Assembly: GCA_029251165.1 (NCBI GenBank)
Contig: JAQXDW010000035.1
Coordinates: 62,001-126,000 of the forward strand
Direction: 5' to 3'
DNA length: 64,000 nt
DNA from: Myxococcota bacterium
GTDB lineage: Bacteria > Myxococcota_A > UBA796
Shown: positions 1-8,006 of the stretch, piece by piece
Layout: each line of letters begins with the position of its first letter
Numbering within the stretch: the stretch's first letter is position 1
The notes under the pieces: generated by a model
Databases searched by the model: none
What the model saw: only the letters and a program-made list of their open reading frames with translations
Told to the model about the DNA's origin: nothing
Made by a program: the position numbers and the translations under genes

Positions 1-1
1 T

Positions 2-154
2 GAGTTCCAGGACCTCTTCGCTGCAGGTGTCCTTGACCCGATGAAGGTCACCCGGTCCGCACTGCAGAACGCAGCCTCCGTGGCCGGCCTGCTGCTGACC
101 ACCGAGGCGCTGGTTGCTGACTCCGAGGAAGAGGACCACGAGCACAGCCACTGA
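2..154 (+). CDS. groEL: Chaperonin GroEL, C-terminal end (5' part outside window)
   Basis: Only the last 50 codons are present. The frame reads a segment with [20 protein letters not shown], which is the highly conserved C-terminal equatorial-domain helix of 60-kDa chaperonins, followed by LLLTTEAL. GroEL forms the double-ring ATP-dependent folding chamber in the cytosol. After the conserved core the protein ends in [11 protein letters not shown] instead of the usual Gly-Gly-Met repeat tail, so this copy has an acidic, His-containing tail; such tails occur in secondary chaperonin paralogues. A strong hairpin follows 43 bases after the stop. The identification is secure; whether it is the housekeeping or an accessory copy cannot be decided here. 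Confidence 0.93.
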   Translation, partial: EFQDLFAAGVLDPMKVTRSALQNAASVAGLLLTTEALVADSEEEDHEHSH

Positions 155-197
155 GTTGAGGTGGCCCGGCATCGGGCCCCATGCTCAGAAACCAGAG

Positions 198-232
198 ACG
201 CCAGCCACTCATCGTGGCTGGCGTTCTTCTTG
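198..232 (+). terminator. Rho-independent terminator after groEL
   Basis: A perfect 11-bp inverted repeat (ACGCCAGCCAC, loop TCATC, then its complement) is followed by TCTTCTTGTG. It sits just after the groEL stop and before the convergent minus-strand gene, so it probably ends the chaperonin transcript. Confidence 0.75.
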
Positions 233-262
233 TGTATGGGTGCGCTGAGGGCGGCAGCGCTG

Positions 263-742
263 TCACCGACTGAACGGGTACATCCGCACGCCCAGCGTGA
301 AGTCCATCCCCACGTCAATGTCTGGATACACCAGCAGCACCGGGGCGATCTCGATGAACGTGTCGATCGACGTGTTCGTCGGTGTCAGTGCCATCCCGAG
401 CGGGAGTCGTGCGCCGAATAGGTTGTCTGGAAGCCGTGCATCCTGCTGGTTGATCCGCACTCGCCCACCCGCTCCGAAGTACACCGGGAAGCGGAGGTTG
501 GGTGCCTCTGGGATCATCAGTTCGGTCAAGGTCCACAGCACGTCGCCGTCTACGCTCAGCCGGTCTTTGGTCAGGCTCCAATTGACGCCGCCTTGGATGT
601 AGAGGTCACCGCCGGGGCGGAGCGCCAGCGCAACGCCGGAGAGGGTACCGACCTGGAGGCCGGCGCCGAAGTTGGCGGGAGTACCCTGTAGAAAAGGAGG
701 GGGCTCTGCGCTGGCCAGGGCTACGCTTAACAGTGCGATCAC
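263..742 (-). CDS. Small secreted beta-barrel-like protein of unknown function
   Basis: This 159-residue protein starts with a short signal peptide (about residues 1-12, ending ALASA). The rest alternates short amphipathic strands with glycine-rich turns (FGAGLQVGTLSG, VYFGAGGRVRI) and ends in a strand finishing ...MYPFSR, as expected for a small outer-membrane barrel. The FGARLPLGMALTP and EIAPVLLVYPD segments resemble the small DUF3996-like barrel proteins common in Myxococcota; that family match is from memory and tentative. The GTG start overlaps the stop of the upstream TPR gene in a GTGA junction, so the two are translationally coupled. No enzyme motif is seen. Confidence 0.7.
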   Translation of the reverse strand: MIALLSVALASAEPPPFLQGTPANFGAGLQVGTLSGVALALRPGGDLYIQGGVNWSLTKDRLSVDGDVLWTLTELMIPEAPNLRFPVYFGAGGRVRINQQDARLPDNLFGARLPLGMALTPTNTSIDTFIEIAPVLLVYPDIDVGMDFTLGVRMYPFSR

Positions 743-1344
743 TGGGGGCTCCGAAGCTGTTCGAGGATCGACTCGTCACCATAGACCACAATGAGTCCGG
801 CGATGGGTGGACCCAGCTCTGAATCCCGCGCCCATTCCCGCCAGATCGGGTCTGCAAGTAGGGTCTGCAGGGCAAAGCCATTTCGCAGTGCTGCCATCAG
901 GTGTGACTCCAGCGCGGCGCTGTCTCTCCGGTGACCGGCGAGCTGGGCGAGTCGGTAGTGCGCCGCCCAGTGATCGGGACGGTGCTCTGCGGCGATCTCG
1001 AAGTCGACCCGAGCCGCCTCCGTCTCCCCGTTCTCCAGCAGCAGCTCCCCACGGTCATAGCGGGCCGCGGCATTGTCGGGTGCCAGGGCGATGGTGCGGT
1101 CATAGTGGTCCATGGCTTCGCTGAGCTGGCCGAGCTGGTTGTGCAGCAGACCCAGCTCATAGAGGACCGCTGCGGAGGGCTCCACGCGGGTCTGGAAGCG
1201 CTTGCCGAGCTCCATGGCTCCCGCGACGTCTCCCCGGGCTGCCAGCCCGGCGACCTCGGCCGCCGCTGCCCGGTGCAGCTCTGCGCGATAGTCCGGAGGG
1301 GTTCGGGCTGCCAGGGCACTGGTCATCAGCACAAGCAGGAACAT
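739..1344 (-). CDS. TPR-repeat protein, probably exported
   Basis: The 201-residue product begins with a likely signal peptide (MFLLVLMTSALAA). It carries two to three tetratricopeptide repeats, clearest in the stretch with AVLYELGLLHNQLGQLSEAM, DHYDRTIALAPDNAAARYDR and the following ELLLENGETEAARVDFEIA. TPRs are protein-protein interaction scaffolds; no catalytic domain is present, and the partner is unknown. It lies 21 bases after the secreted protease gene and overlaps the barrel-protein gene after it, so the three genes look like one operon. A periplasmic location is inferred from the signal sequence. Confidence 0.75.
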   Translation of the reverse strand: MFLLVLMTSALAARTPPDYRAELHRAAAAEVAGLAARGDVAGAMELGKRFQTRVEPSAAVLYELGLLHNQLGQLSEAMDHYDRTIALAPDNAAARYDRGELLLENGETEAARVDFEIAAEHRPDHWAAHYRLAQLAGHRRDSAALESHLMAALRNGFALQTLLADPIWREWARDSELGPPIAGLIVVYGDESILEQLRSPQ

Positions 1345-1365
1345 GTCGTTGCTCCCTGGGCCGGC

Positions 1366-4104
1366 TCAGTCCTGACGTCGTCGAAGCAGCGCAATGCCTG
1401 CCAGCCACAGGCCGAAGAGCAGGCCGCCAGAGACCCGACCGGGGCTTGCGGAGACACTGCTGCAGCCAAGGCTCAGCTTGTCGCTGCCGTTCCCGCCGAT
1501 GTTCGACGAGCTGTTGCCGGTGTCGGAGTCGCTGCCGGGGAGGTTTGCTGAGACACCGATGCCGTAGACGCAGACATCATCGATATTCCAGCCGCCAAAG
1601 TCCAGTCCACTGTCGCTCTCGATCTCCCAGCTGATGACCAGGTCATCGATCTCAGAGGCGTCCACGATGAGGGTCTGGAGTGCCCACTGGCTGTCCTGGT
1701 GGTGCTCATCGCCGATGCTGCTGCTGGTCTCGTGGTTCTCCCAGGCCACCTCTTCATTGAGCAGGACCCGGGCCCGGTCATAGTAGCCGTCCTCGACGTT
1801 CAGCCACCGCTGGAACTGGACCACGACCTGATCGTAGTCTTGAAGGCCGACCGGAATCGAGCTGAGGCGGTTGTGCTTGTCGGACTGGTACTCACCATTG
1901 TACTGCTGACCATCGATGGTGCCGCCGAGGTCGTTGCCCCAGACGTTGTCGCCGCTGGCGGCGAAGTCGGGATCCTCGCCCTGGCCCTCCGGCTCTCCCC
2001 AGAGCCAGTCGTCTGCGCCGGCACCATCTTCGCCGTCGATCAGCTCGCTGGTGTAGTCGCCGTCGCTGCCCTCGAAGTCCTCGCAGTAGAGCTCGACCAG
2101 CTCACCGACATAGAAGGACAGCGGCGTGATCTCACCGCCCCTCGGCGAGGTGTGGGTGCTGCTGTCGGTGGAGGTGGCCTCCAGATAGTAGAGGACGTGG
2201 GTGCCGGCCTCCTGAGCGGGAATGCTGCCGGCGGCCTCCTCCCCAGAGAGAGACAGGCTCACCTTCTCCCAGCTGTCGCCTTCGTCGATGCTGTAGTACA
2301 TCGCTGCGCTGTCGATCTCGTATCCGCACAGTGCGCCGTAGTTCAGGACGTCGGCGTCGATGGGATAGGCTTTGGTGGTTGGAGACTGGTTGCTCAGCGG
2401 GCTGTGAGACAGCTCGATGAACTGGGTGGTGTTGTCTTCACTGCCGGGGCCGAGGCCGTGGCGACCAAAGGCATCGATCAGGTAGCAGAGGTGCGGGGTG
2501 CCGTCGGAGAGGTCGCCGTTGTCATCGTCGGCGACCACGAACTCGTCGTAGACTTCCTCGGTGGTCGGACCACCCCGAAGGGCCGCGACGAACATGTCCT
2601 GGACCAGCGCGTCGGCCTCGTCCGAGTCGTCGTAGCTCTCGCGCATCAGGCCCCAGAGATCCCAGACGGCACCAGCGAAGATGAGCCCATCGGCGTGGAC
2701 CTCGCCGGTCCAGTCGTCGGGGTAAACACGGTCATCGCTGACGTTGCGGATGCCAGATCCGCTGTTGTAGAAGTACGGCGCGATGGTGCTGTCTTCGGTC
2801 TGGAAGAAGGCCACCGTGTCACCGATGCCCTCGGAGATGCTGCCGTCCCAGGAGCCCGCCACCAGGTTGTAGTAGTGAAAGCCGTGCCCCCACTCGTGGT
2901 AGACGACATCTGAGATTCGGCCGGTGTTGTTGCAGCCGCTGCCGCTCTGGTAGAAATTGACCGTTCCGTCAAAGTACGCATTGCAGTTGCTGTTGAGGTT
3001 GACGAATGCGTCGATCTGGTTCCAAGAGCTGTTGACCTGGGGGGCATAGATGTCGGCCCAGTCGCGGATCCGATGGAGGAAGATGTAGACGTCCAGCTCT
3101 GCCTGGGAGGCGTCAGCGCTGGTCCAGACAGCATCTCCAGAGAGGCTGAGCTGGGCGTTGGAGCCGCTCTCGTTGCTGACGGTGACCCCGTTGCTGTCGA
3201 GGATCGCGGTCGCAGTGCCTCCGGTGAGGTCGAACTCACCGTACTCGTCAGTGTTGGTCGAGTCTTCTCCGCTGGAGAGGTAGACCCCGGACATTGGGGA
3301 GACCTCGACGCTGCCATCGGGGTAGCGGACGTCGTGCTCGCCCTCGAGGTAGCCGGAGGCGTAGCGAACCTCGTTGTGAACGCTGATCAGCTCACCGGTG
3401 TGGGCATCGATGAAGCTGACCCACTGACCGGCCGGCGCCTGGGTCGTGGTGCGGACCTGCCAGCAGAGCCGGAAGTCGACCGTGCTCCCGCCGTCGACGG
3501 GCAGGATGATCGGGGCCGCAGAGGCGCCGAGGTGGAGGGCTTCGGGGACCGGCCCGCTCTGGATGGCCCGCTCAACGGCAGCGGTATCCGGAAGGCTCGG
3601 GATGGTGTCGAGGGCATCTGCACCGGGGAAGACCTGTGCGCCGATCATGATCAGCCGGCCCTGCTTGATCCGGGCGGTGAAGCTGCTGCGCCAGACCGGG
3701 ACCTCGCCCACTGTGCGGTCGAGATCGATGTACCAGGTGTCGGTGCGTTCGTCGTAGCCGGTGCTGCCGGGCTTTAAGGAGCCGATCTCGGCGCCGGCGA
3801 GGAGCTGTGGGTTGCGCTCGACGAACCGGAGGATGGCTTCCTGGGCATCCTGCACGGTCTGGAGCGGCCCCATCTCGATGCCCGGCCCCCAGGCACGGTG
3901 AACGGTCCCGGCCTGCTCGTCGAATCGGGCCTCCCAGCCTGCACCCTCTCCAGAGATAAATGCCTGCCAGTTCTCACCGTGACGCAGCTTGTGCTGGCGC
4001 TCGGTGTTGAAGTGGAGCAGCCGAACAGGCTCCTGCCCGGCGTGGATGGTGTCGTCTGGGGTGAGTGCGAGGGCAGGCATGCCAAGTACGAGGGCAATGA
4101 GCAT
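1366..4104 (-). CDS. Secreted gluzincin-type zinc metalloprotease with MYXO-CTERM-like tail
   Basis: This 912-residue protein has a signal peptide and an N-terminal propeptide-like region (about 30-230, with FTP/PepSY-like features). The protease core has the zinc motif HEWGH at residues 403-407. The third ligand is probably Glu425 in SEGIGD, 18 residues downstream, the HExxH...E arrangement of gluzincins; the family could be M36-like or thermolysin-like. A C-terminal part contains Ig-like and jelly-roll-like segments. The end has Cys, a hydrophobic helix and RRRQD, a MYXO-CTERM-type surface-anchoring tail. It probably degrades extracellular protein. It is the first gene of a three-gene minus-strand operon. 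The protease call is strong, the exact peptidase family is not. Confidence 0.85.
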   Translation of the reverse strand: MLIALVLGMPALALTPDDTIHAGQEPVRLLHFNTERQHKLRHGENWQAFISGEGAGWEARFDEQAGTVHRAWGPGIEMGPLQTVQDAQEAILRFVERNPQLLAGAEIGSLKPGSTGYDERTDTWYIDLDRTVGEVPVWRSSFTARIKQGRLIMIGAQVFPGADALDTIPSLPDTAAVERAIQSGPVPEALHLGASAAPIILPVDGGSTVDFRLCWQVRTTTQAPAGQWVSFIDAHTGELISVHNEVRYASGYLEGEHDVRYPDGSVEVSPMSGVYLSSGEDSTNTDEYGEFDLTGGTATAILDSNGVTVSNESGSNAQLSLSGDAVWTSADASQAELDVYIFLHRIRDWADIYAPQVNSSWNQIDAFVNLNSNCNAYFDGTVNFYQSGSGCNNTGRISDVVYHEWGHGFHYYNLVAGSWDGSISEGIGDTVAFFQTEDSTIAPYFYNSGSGIRNVSDDRVYPDDWTGEVHADGLIFAGAVWDLWGLMRESYDDSDEADALVQDMFVAALRGGPTTEEVYDEFVVADDDNGDLSDGTPHLCYLIDAFGRHGLGPGSEDNTTQFIELSHSPLSNQSPTTKAYPIDADVLNYGALCGYEIDSAAMYYSIDEGDSWEKVSLSLSGEEAAGSIPAQEAGTHVLYYLEATSTDSSTHTSPRGGEITPLSFYVGELVELYCEDFEGSDGDYTSELIDGEDGAGADDWLWGEPEGQGEDPDFAASGDNVWGNDLGGTIDGQQYNGEYQSDKHNRLSSIPVGLQDYDQVVVQFQRWLNVEDGYYDRARVLLNEEVAWENHETSSSIGDEHHQDSQWALQTLIVDASEIDDLVISWEIESDSGLDFGGWNIDDVCVYGIGVSANLPGSDSDTGNSSSNIGGNGSDKLSLGCSSVSASPGRVSGGLLFGLWLAGIALLRRRQD

Positions 4105-4218
4105 CGGGTCGCTCCAGCTTCAGAAATGATTCAGTAGGCGATGGCATTAAAGGATGCATCACTGCGCGAGATTAATTGTCACCGGCTGGCTCACAACGTC
4201 AACTGGTCTGTCAGATCC

Positions 4219-4246
4219 TTTACAGGGCTCCGATTAGACTTAATAG
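4219..4246 (+). promoter_or_regulatory. Candidate sigma70-type promoter for the multiheme lipoprotein
   Basis: TTTACA and TAATAG are separated by 16 bases in an unusually AT-rich stretch for this genome, about 33 bases before the chosen ATG. It lies in the divergent intergenic region between the protease operon and the cytochrome gene. This is a motif match only. Confidence 0.35.
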
Positions 4247-4278
4247 AACCGTACGGAGACCCCGAACAGTCGAGCACG

Positions 4279-5799
4279 ATGCCCCTCTCTTTGACGATAC
4301 TCCTGCTCCTGGCAGGCTGCGGAGAGCCTGAGGAGCCCCTTCCTCCAGCTCTCGTGGACCTCCCCGTGCTCCCGGAAGCGACGACAGCGTCTGCTGCTCC
4401 GAGGGGAACTTCGCGCGCGGTATCTGAGCTTCGCATCGCCCTGGTCGGTGAGGTTCGCGGAGAGATCGAGCCCTGTGGCTGCCCCACGCTGCCCTACGGG
4501 GGCTTTGTTCGACGAGAGCGGCTGCTCAAGACGCTGCCGGGTCCCTTGTTCCACCTCGACGCCGGAGAGACCCTCCTGGAGGGCTTCTCCGCGAGCCGTG
4601 TGGACCGCAGCGAGCGCGCAGCGTTGGTGATGTCGCTGTCGGCGAAGGTCGGGGTGGATGCCTGGGCTCCCGGACCCTCAGACCTCGCCGCGGTGGGGCT
4701 GGAGCGGCTCAAGGAGGCTGCGGTGCCAGCGATCAGCGCCACCTGGCGCGATGCCGCTGGTGAGCCGCTGCTGCCACCGTGGACGGTGCTGGAGGAGGGC
4801 GGCATCTCGCTGGGGGTCATCGGGCTGTCGGGTGCGCTCCAGAACCCCGATCTCCGGGACACGGTGACGATGCGCGACCCGGTCGAGGCGACCCGAGAGG
4901 CCCTTCAGCAGCTCCCTGAAGGACTCGACCTCGTGGTTGCGCTTGGCTCTATCGACGACGACGACGCGATCCGGGTCGCTGCGCTGGAGGGGCTCGCCGC
5001 GGTCCTGACCACCCGAGGGCGACAGTACGATCTTCCTCGGACCACCGGCAACGCTCCGGTGATCGAGGCCCCGGATCGGGGTCGGTATGTCGAGGTGCTC
5101 CATGTCCGCCTCGGTGCTGGGCCCGGTGAGCCCCTCCGTCAGCTCCCTGAGGGGCGGCTGTGGCAGGAGCTCATGACCCTGCGCACTCAGGCCTCCGTCG
5201 CTACAGCACCAGAGCGCAAGGCGGTCATTGCCGAGGCCCTCTCTGAGCGCGAGGCGGTGTTCACCGCAGAAGGGCAGGGGCGTAACCTCGTCTTCGTCGA
5301 GCACACCCCCCTCAGCAGCAGCCTGGATGGTCCATCAGACCTCACCCCGTTGCTGTCGGACTTCAAGGACGAGACCCTGGTCCGTGCCGCTGAGACGGCC
5401 GCCCGACAGACCACGCCCACAGAGCCTGGCTATGCGGGCTCTGGGCGCTGCATCAGCTGTCACTCTTCGGAGATGGCCCGCTGGGTGGTCACCGATCACG
5501 CCGTCGCCTGGCAGAGCCTCCTGACCCGGCAGGCAACCGACAACCCTGAGTGCATCGGCTGTCACAGCACGGGCTTCAGCGAGCCTGGCGGGTTTGGTGA
5601 GCTGACCACCGCCAACGTCCGCAAGTACAAGGCGGTTCAGTGCGAGTCCTGCCACGGTCCGCTGCGTGGTCACCCGGAAGACGACGCGATCCGTGCGGTG
5701 CCGGTGACCGAAGGGACCTGCTTGAAGTGCCACGATCCGGCGAACAGCCCAGACTTTGAGTATGAGAACTACCTGCGGCGCGGGAGCTGTCAGCAGTAG
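4279..5799 (+). CDS. Lipoprotein: calcineurin/5'-nucleotidase-like domain fused to tetraheme cytochrome c554-like domain
   Basis: The ATG at 4279 gives a lipoprotein signal (MPLSLTILLLLAGC), so Cys12 would be lipidated; the frame is open further upstream but that extension looks non-coding. Residues about 55-370 resemble the UshA/5'-nucleotidase-type metallophosphoesterase fold, with EPCGCP, LDAGE and PGPSDLAAVG segments. From residue 391 to the end there are four heme c attachment motifs: CISCH, CIGCH, CESCH and CLKCH, as in the cytochrome c554-like family. The protein is therefore probably an extracytoplasmic electron-transfer protein; whether the phosphoesterase-like part is catalytic is unknown. 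The 506-residue length suits this two-domain architecture. It stands alone, convergent with the next gene. Confidence 0.83.
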   Translation: MPLSLTILLLLAGCGEPEEPLPPALVDLPVLPEATTASAAPRGTSRAVSELRIALVGEVRGEIEPCGCPTLPYGGFVRRERLLKTLPGPLFHLDAGETLLEGFSASRVDRSERAALVMSLSAKVGVDAWAPGPSDLAAVGLERLKEAAVPAISATWRDAAGEPLLPPWTVLEEGGISLGVIGLSGALQNPDLRDTVTMRDPVEATREALQQLPEGLDLVVALGSIDDDDAIRVAALEGLAAVLTTRGRQYDLPRTTGNAPVIEAPDRGRYVEVLHVRLGAGPGEPLRQLPEGRLWQELMTLRTQASVATAPERKAVIAEALSEREAVFTAEGQGRNLVFVEHTPLSSSLDGPSDLTPLLSDFKDETLVRAAETAARQTTPTEPGYAGSGRCISCHSSEMARWVVTDHAVAWQSLLTRQATDNPECIGCHSTGFSEPGGFGELTTANVRKYKAVQCESCHGPLRGHPEDDAIRAVPVTEGTCLKCHDPANSPDFEYENYLRRGSCQQ

Positions 5800-5833
5800 C
5801 TCAGCTCTGTGCGCTCCAGCGGAGGCAGACCGC

Positions 5834-7846
5834 TCACCAGTCCGACAGGAACCGGTCGACCTCTTCCCGCTCCAGCAGCCCCAGCGACAGCTGAACGCAG
5901 TGGGAGCAGATGTTGATGCGGTTGTAGGAGAAGAGCCCGTCGGCTTCGAAGTGGCTGCGTCCGCACAGGCCACACACGGCGTCATCGGCGGCGACGAGGC
6001 TGCGGCGGTTCTGCCAGACCATCACCACGCAGCGGTCGCAGATGACCTCTCCGCCGCCGGCCATCATGTGCGTGACCTCGCTGGGCTCACGGCTGCAGGT
6101 GGAGCAGCGCGTGTGCTCGTCGTCGGAGACCCTGCGGGGCTCGGTGATACCGGTGCGCGGAGAGACCTGGGCGAGCAGACGCTCGACGATCCGGGTTCCG
6201 CCTCCGCTCACAGCCCGCTCTCGGAGACGCTTGGCTGCGATGGGCTCTCCATAGACTGACAGCGCAGCCCAGGATGCCACCGCCATGTCTGGATCGGCGG
6301 TCTCTGCCCAGGTCTTCAGCAGGGCCTTTCCAGAGCTGGAGCGGCGGCTGGCGATGGCGAGCAGCAGCAGCGACTGATAGGCCCGCGCCTTGCTGCGCTC
6401 GGCGTCGAGGTTGGCGCGGTGGGCCATGACATCGTGGGCTGGTCCGTGGCGATCAACCGCGGCGCGCTTGAGATCGGTCTCTTCCAGCATCAGGCCGCTG
6501 GTCAGCACCGGCTCGGGAAGGGCTGCGGCCGCCGAGAGGGCCTCTGCGCCGAGCTTTGCGCTGAAGTACCGACCGGGCTCCCTCAGGCGCGCGGAGACTT
6601 CGTCAGCGACGGCGCTCTCTGCCATCGCGCATGCGCTCTCCCAGAGCTGGAAGCGGAGGCACTCGTCCTGGGTGTGTCCGATGGCGGCGAGCATGGCAGG
6701 GACGGTGGAGGGGCCGTGAGACTTCAGCTCGGAGAGCACCACTCCGATGCGTCGTCGGGTGAGCTGTCGGGCATCCATGCGGCCGCCCTGCGGCATCCGA
6801 TCAAATTGACGAACCTCGACGTTGAGCGCCTGGACCATCCAGTTGATGTCACCGCCCAGCCGCCGGGTGCGGACCAGCTCCAGGTAGCTGGGCATGTGGT
6901 CGGGGTGCTCCTTGAGGGTCTCACGGAAGACCCGGATGGCCTCGTTGGGGTCACCCTCTTCGAGGAGCGTGCAGCCCAGGGCGTGGCGGCCGGTGAGGTT
7001 GTCGGGCTCGATGAGCAGCGCCTGATGGCAGGCCAGCCGTGCACGGGAGTAGTCACCGAGCTGGAACCAGGCCATCGCCATCCGGGCCAGGACGTTGGGA
7101 TCGTCGGGACGGTCTCGGAGGTACTGGCGGTAGTGCTGGATGGCGTTGTTGTACTTGCCCAGCTGGTAGGCGACCTGGCCGAGGTAGTAGCGGGCGATGG
7201 TGCGGTGCTCGCTGTTCTCCCGAAGTCGGATGAAGAACTTCTCAGCCTCACGATGCCGGCTGGTGAGCATGCAAGAGACACCCAGGTCTTTGAGCATGGG
7301 GGGGAGCTGGTCTGGTGGCGGCTTGAGCTTGAGGGCAGCGACGAGGTGGTACTGGCAGCGCTCGACGAGGCGCTGGGGGTGGCCGTGGCGCCGCGCGAGG
7401 TGCATCAGCGATCGTCCCAGCAGCATGTGAGGCTCCCAGGCCTCCGGGGCCAGCCGACAGGCGACCTCCATCTGCCGAACCGCGCTGCCCAGCTCCCCTC
7501 GAAGTCGATCCAGTGCGCCGAGCGCGATCCGAAGATCAGCGCGCTCGGGATCGATTCGTGAGGCCTGGTCGAGGTAGCGCACGGCGGCATCTGCGCGCTC
7601 CAGGCTGACCAGCGCCAGCCCGGCGATGACCAGCGCCTCGACATTGGCTGGATCGTCGTTGAGTACCTTGCGAGCGGTGGAGAGGGCCTGGCTACAGGCG
7701 CGCTCACCACCCCGGTGGAAGAGACCGCTAGAGAGCAGCGCGCGGGCCTTTTCCACCCGATAGCCAGGATCTCCCGGAGTCCGTTCGAGCTTCTCCTGGA
7801 TGGTGCTGATGGTCCAGTCGAGCTTCTGGTGGGGAAAGAGGGACAT
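5834..7846 (-). CDS. Large TPR protein with two C-terminal ClpX-type zinc fingers
   Basis: The 670-residue cytoplasmic protein is mostly tetratricopeptide repeats (about residues 15-330; for example NPYCG-free helices such as YYLGQVAYQLGKYNNAIQHY), followed by an alpha-helical HEAT-like region. The last 90 residues hold two treble-clef zinc fingers with identical spacing: Cys581, Cys584, Cys603, Cys606 and Cys625, Cys628, Cys647, Cys650 (C-x2-C-x18-C-x2-C). That spacing and the ...VICDRC / ...NICSHC endings match the N-terminal zinc-binding domain of ClpX. No AAA+ domain is present, so it is not an unfoldase. A role as an adaptor or substrate-recognition scaffold is inference. It is monocistronic and divergent from the next gene. 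Confidence 0.8.
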   Translation of the reverse strand: MSLFPHQKLDWTISTIQEKLERTPGDPGYRVEKARALLSSGLFHRGGERACSQALSTARKVLNDDPANVEALVIAGLALVSLERADAAVRYLDQASRIDPERADLRIALGALDRLRGELGSAVRQMEVACRLAPEAWEPHMLLGRSLMHLARRHGHPQRLVERCQYHLVAALKLKPPPDQLPPMLKDLGVSCMLTSRHREAEKFFIRLRENSEHRTIARYYLGQVAYQLGKYNNAIQHYRQYLRDRPDDPNVLARMAMAWFQLGDYSRARLACHQALLIEPDNLTGRHALGCTLLEEGDPNEAIRVFRETLKEHPDHMPSYLELVRTRRLGGDINWMVQALNVEVRQFDRMPQGGRMDARQLTRRRIGVVLSELKSHGPSTVPAMLAAIGHTQDECLRFQLWESACAMAESAVADEVSARLREPGRYFSAKLGAEALSAAAALPEPVLTSGLMLEETDLKRAAVDRHGPAHDVMAHRANLDAERSKARAYQSLLLLAIASRRSSSGKALLKTWAETADPDMAVASWAALSVYGEPIAAKRLRERAVSGGGTRIVERLLAQVSPRTGITEPRRVSDDEHTRCSTCSREPSEVTHMMAGGGEVICDRCVVMVWQNRRSLVAADDAVCGLCGRSHFEADGLFSYNRINICSHCVQLSLGLLEREEVDRFLSDW

Positions 7847-8006
7847 CTGTGTCCGGAGGGCGGGGTGCAGGAGAGGGGGCGAGCGAGCGCCAGATAACGC
7901 CGTAGGCTATCAGGCTGCGACCCGCTGGGCAGCGCGATGGTCTTATTCGATCACATCTAGTCCCCTGATCAACACTTCTGCAACGCCCGTGCCCGAAGGA
8001 ATGATG

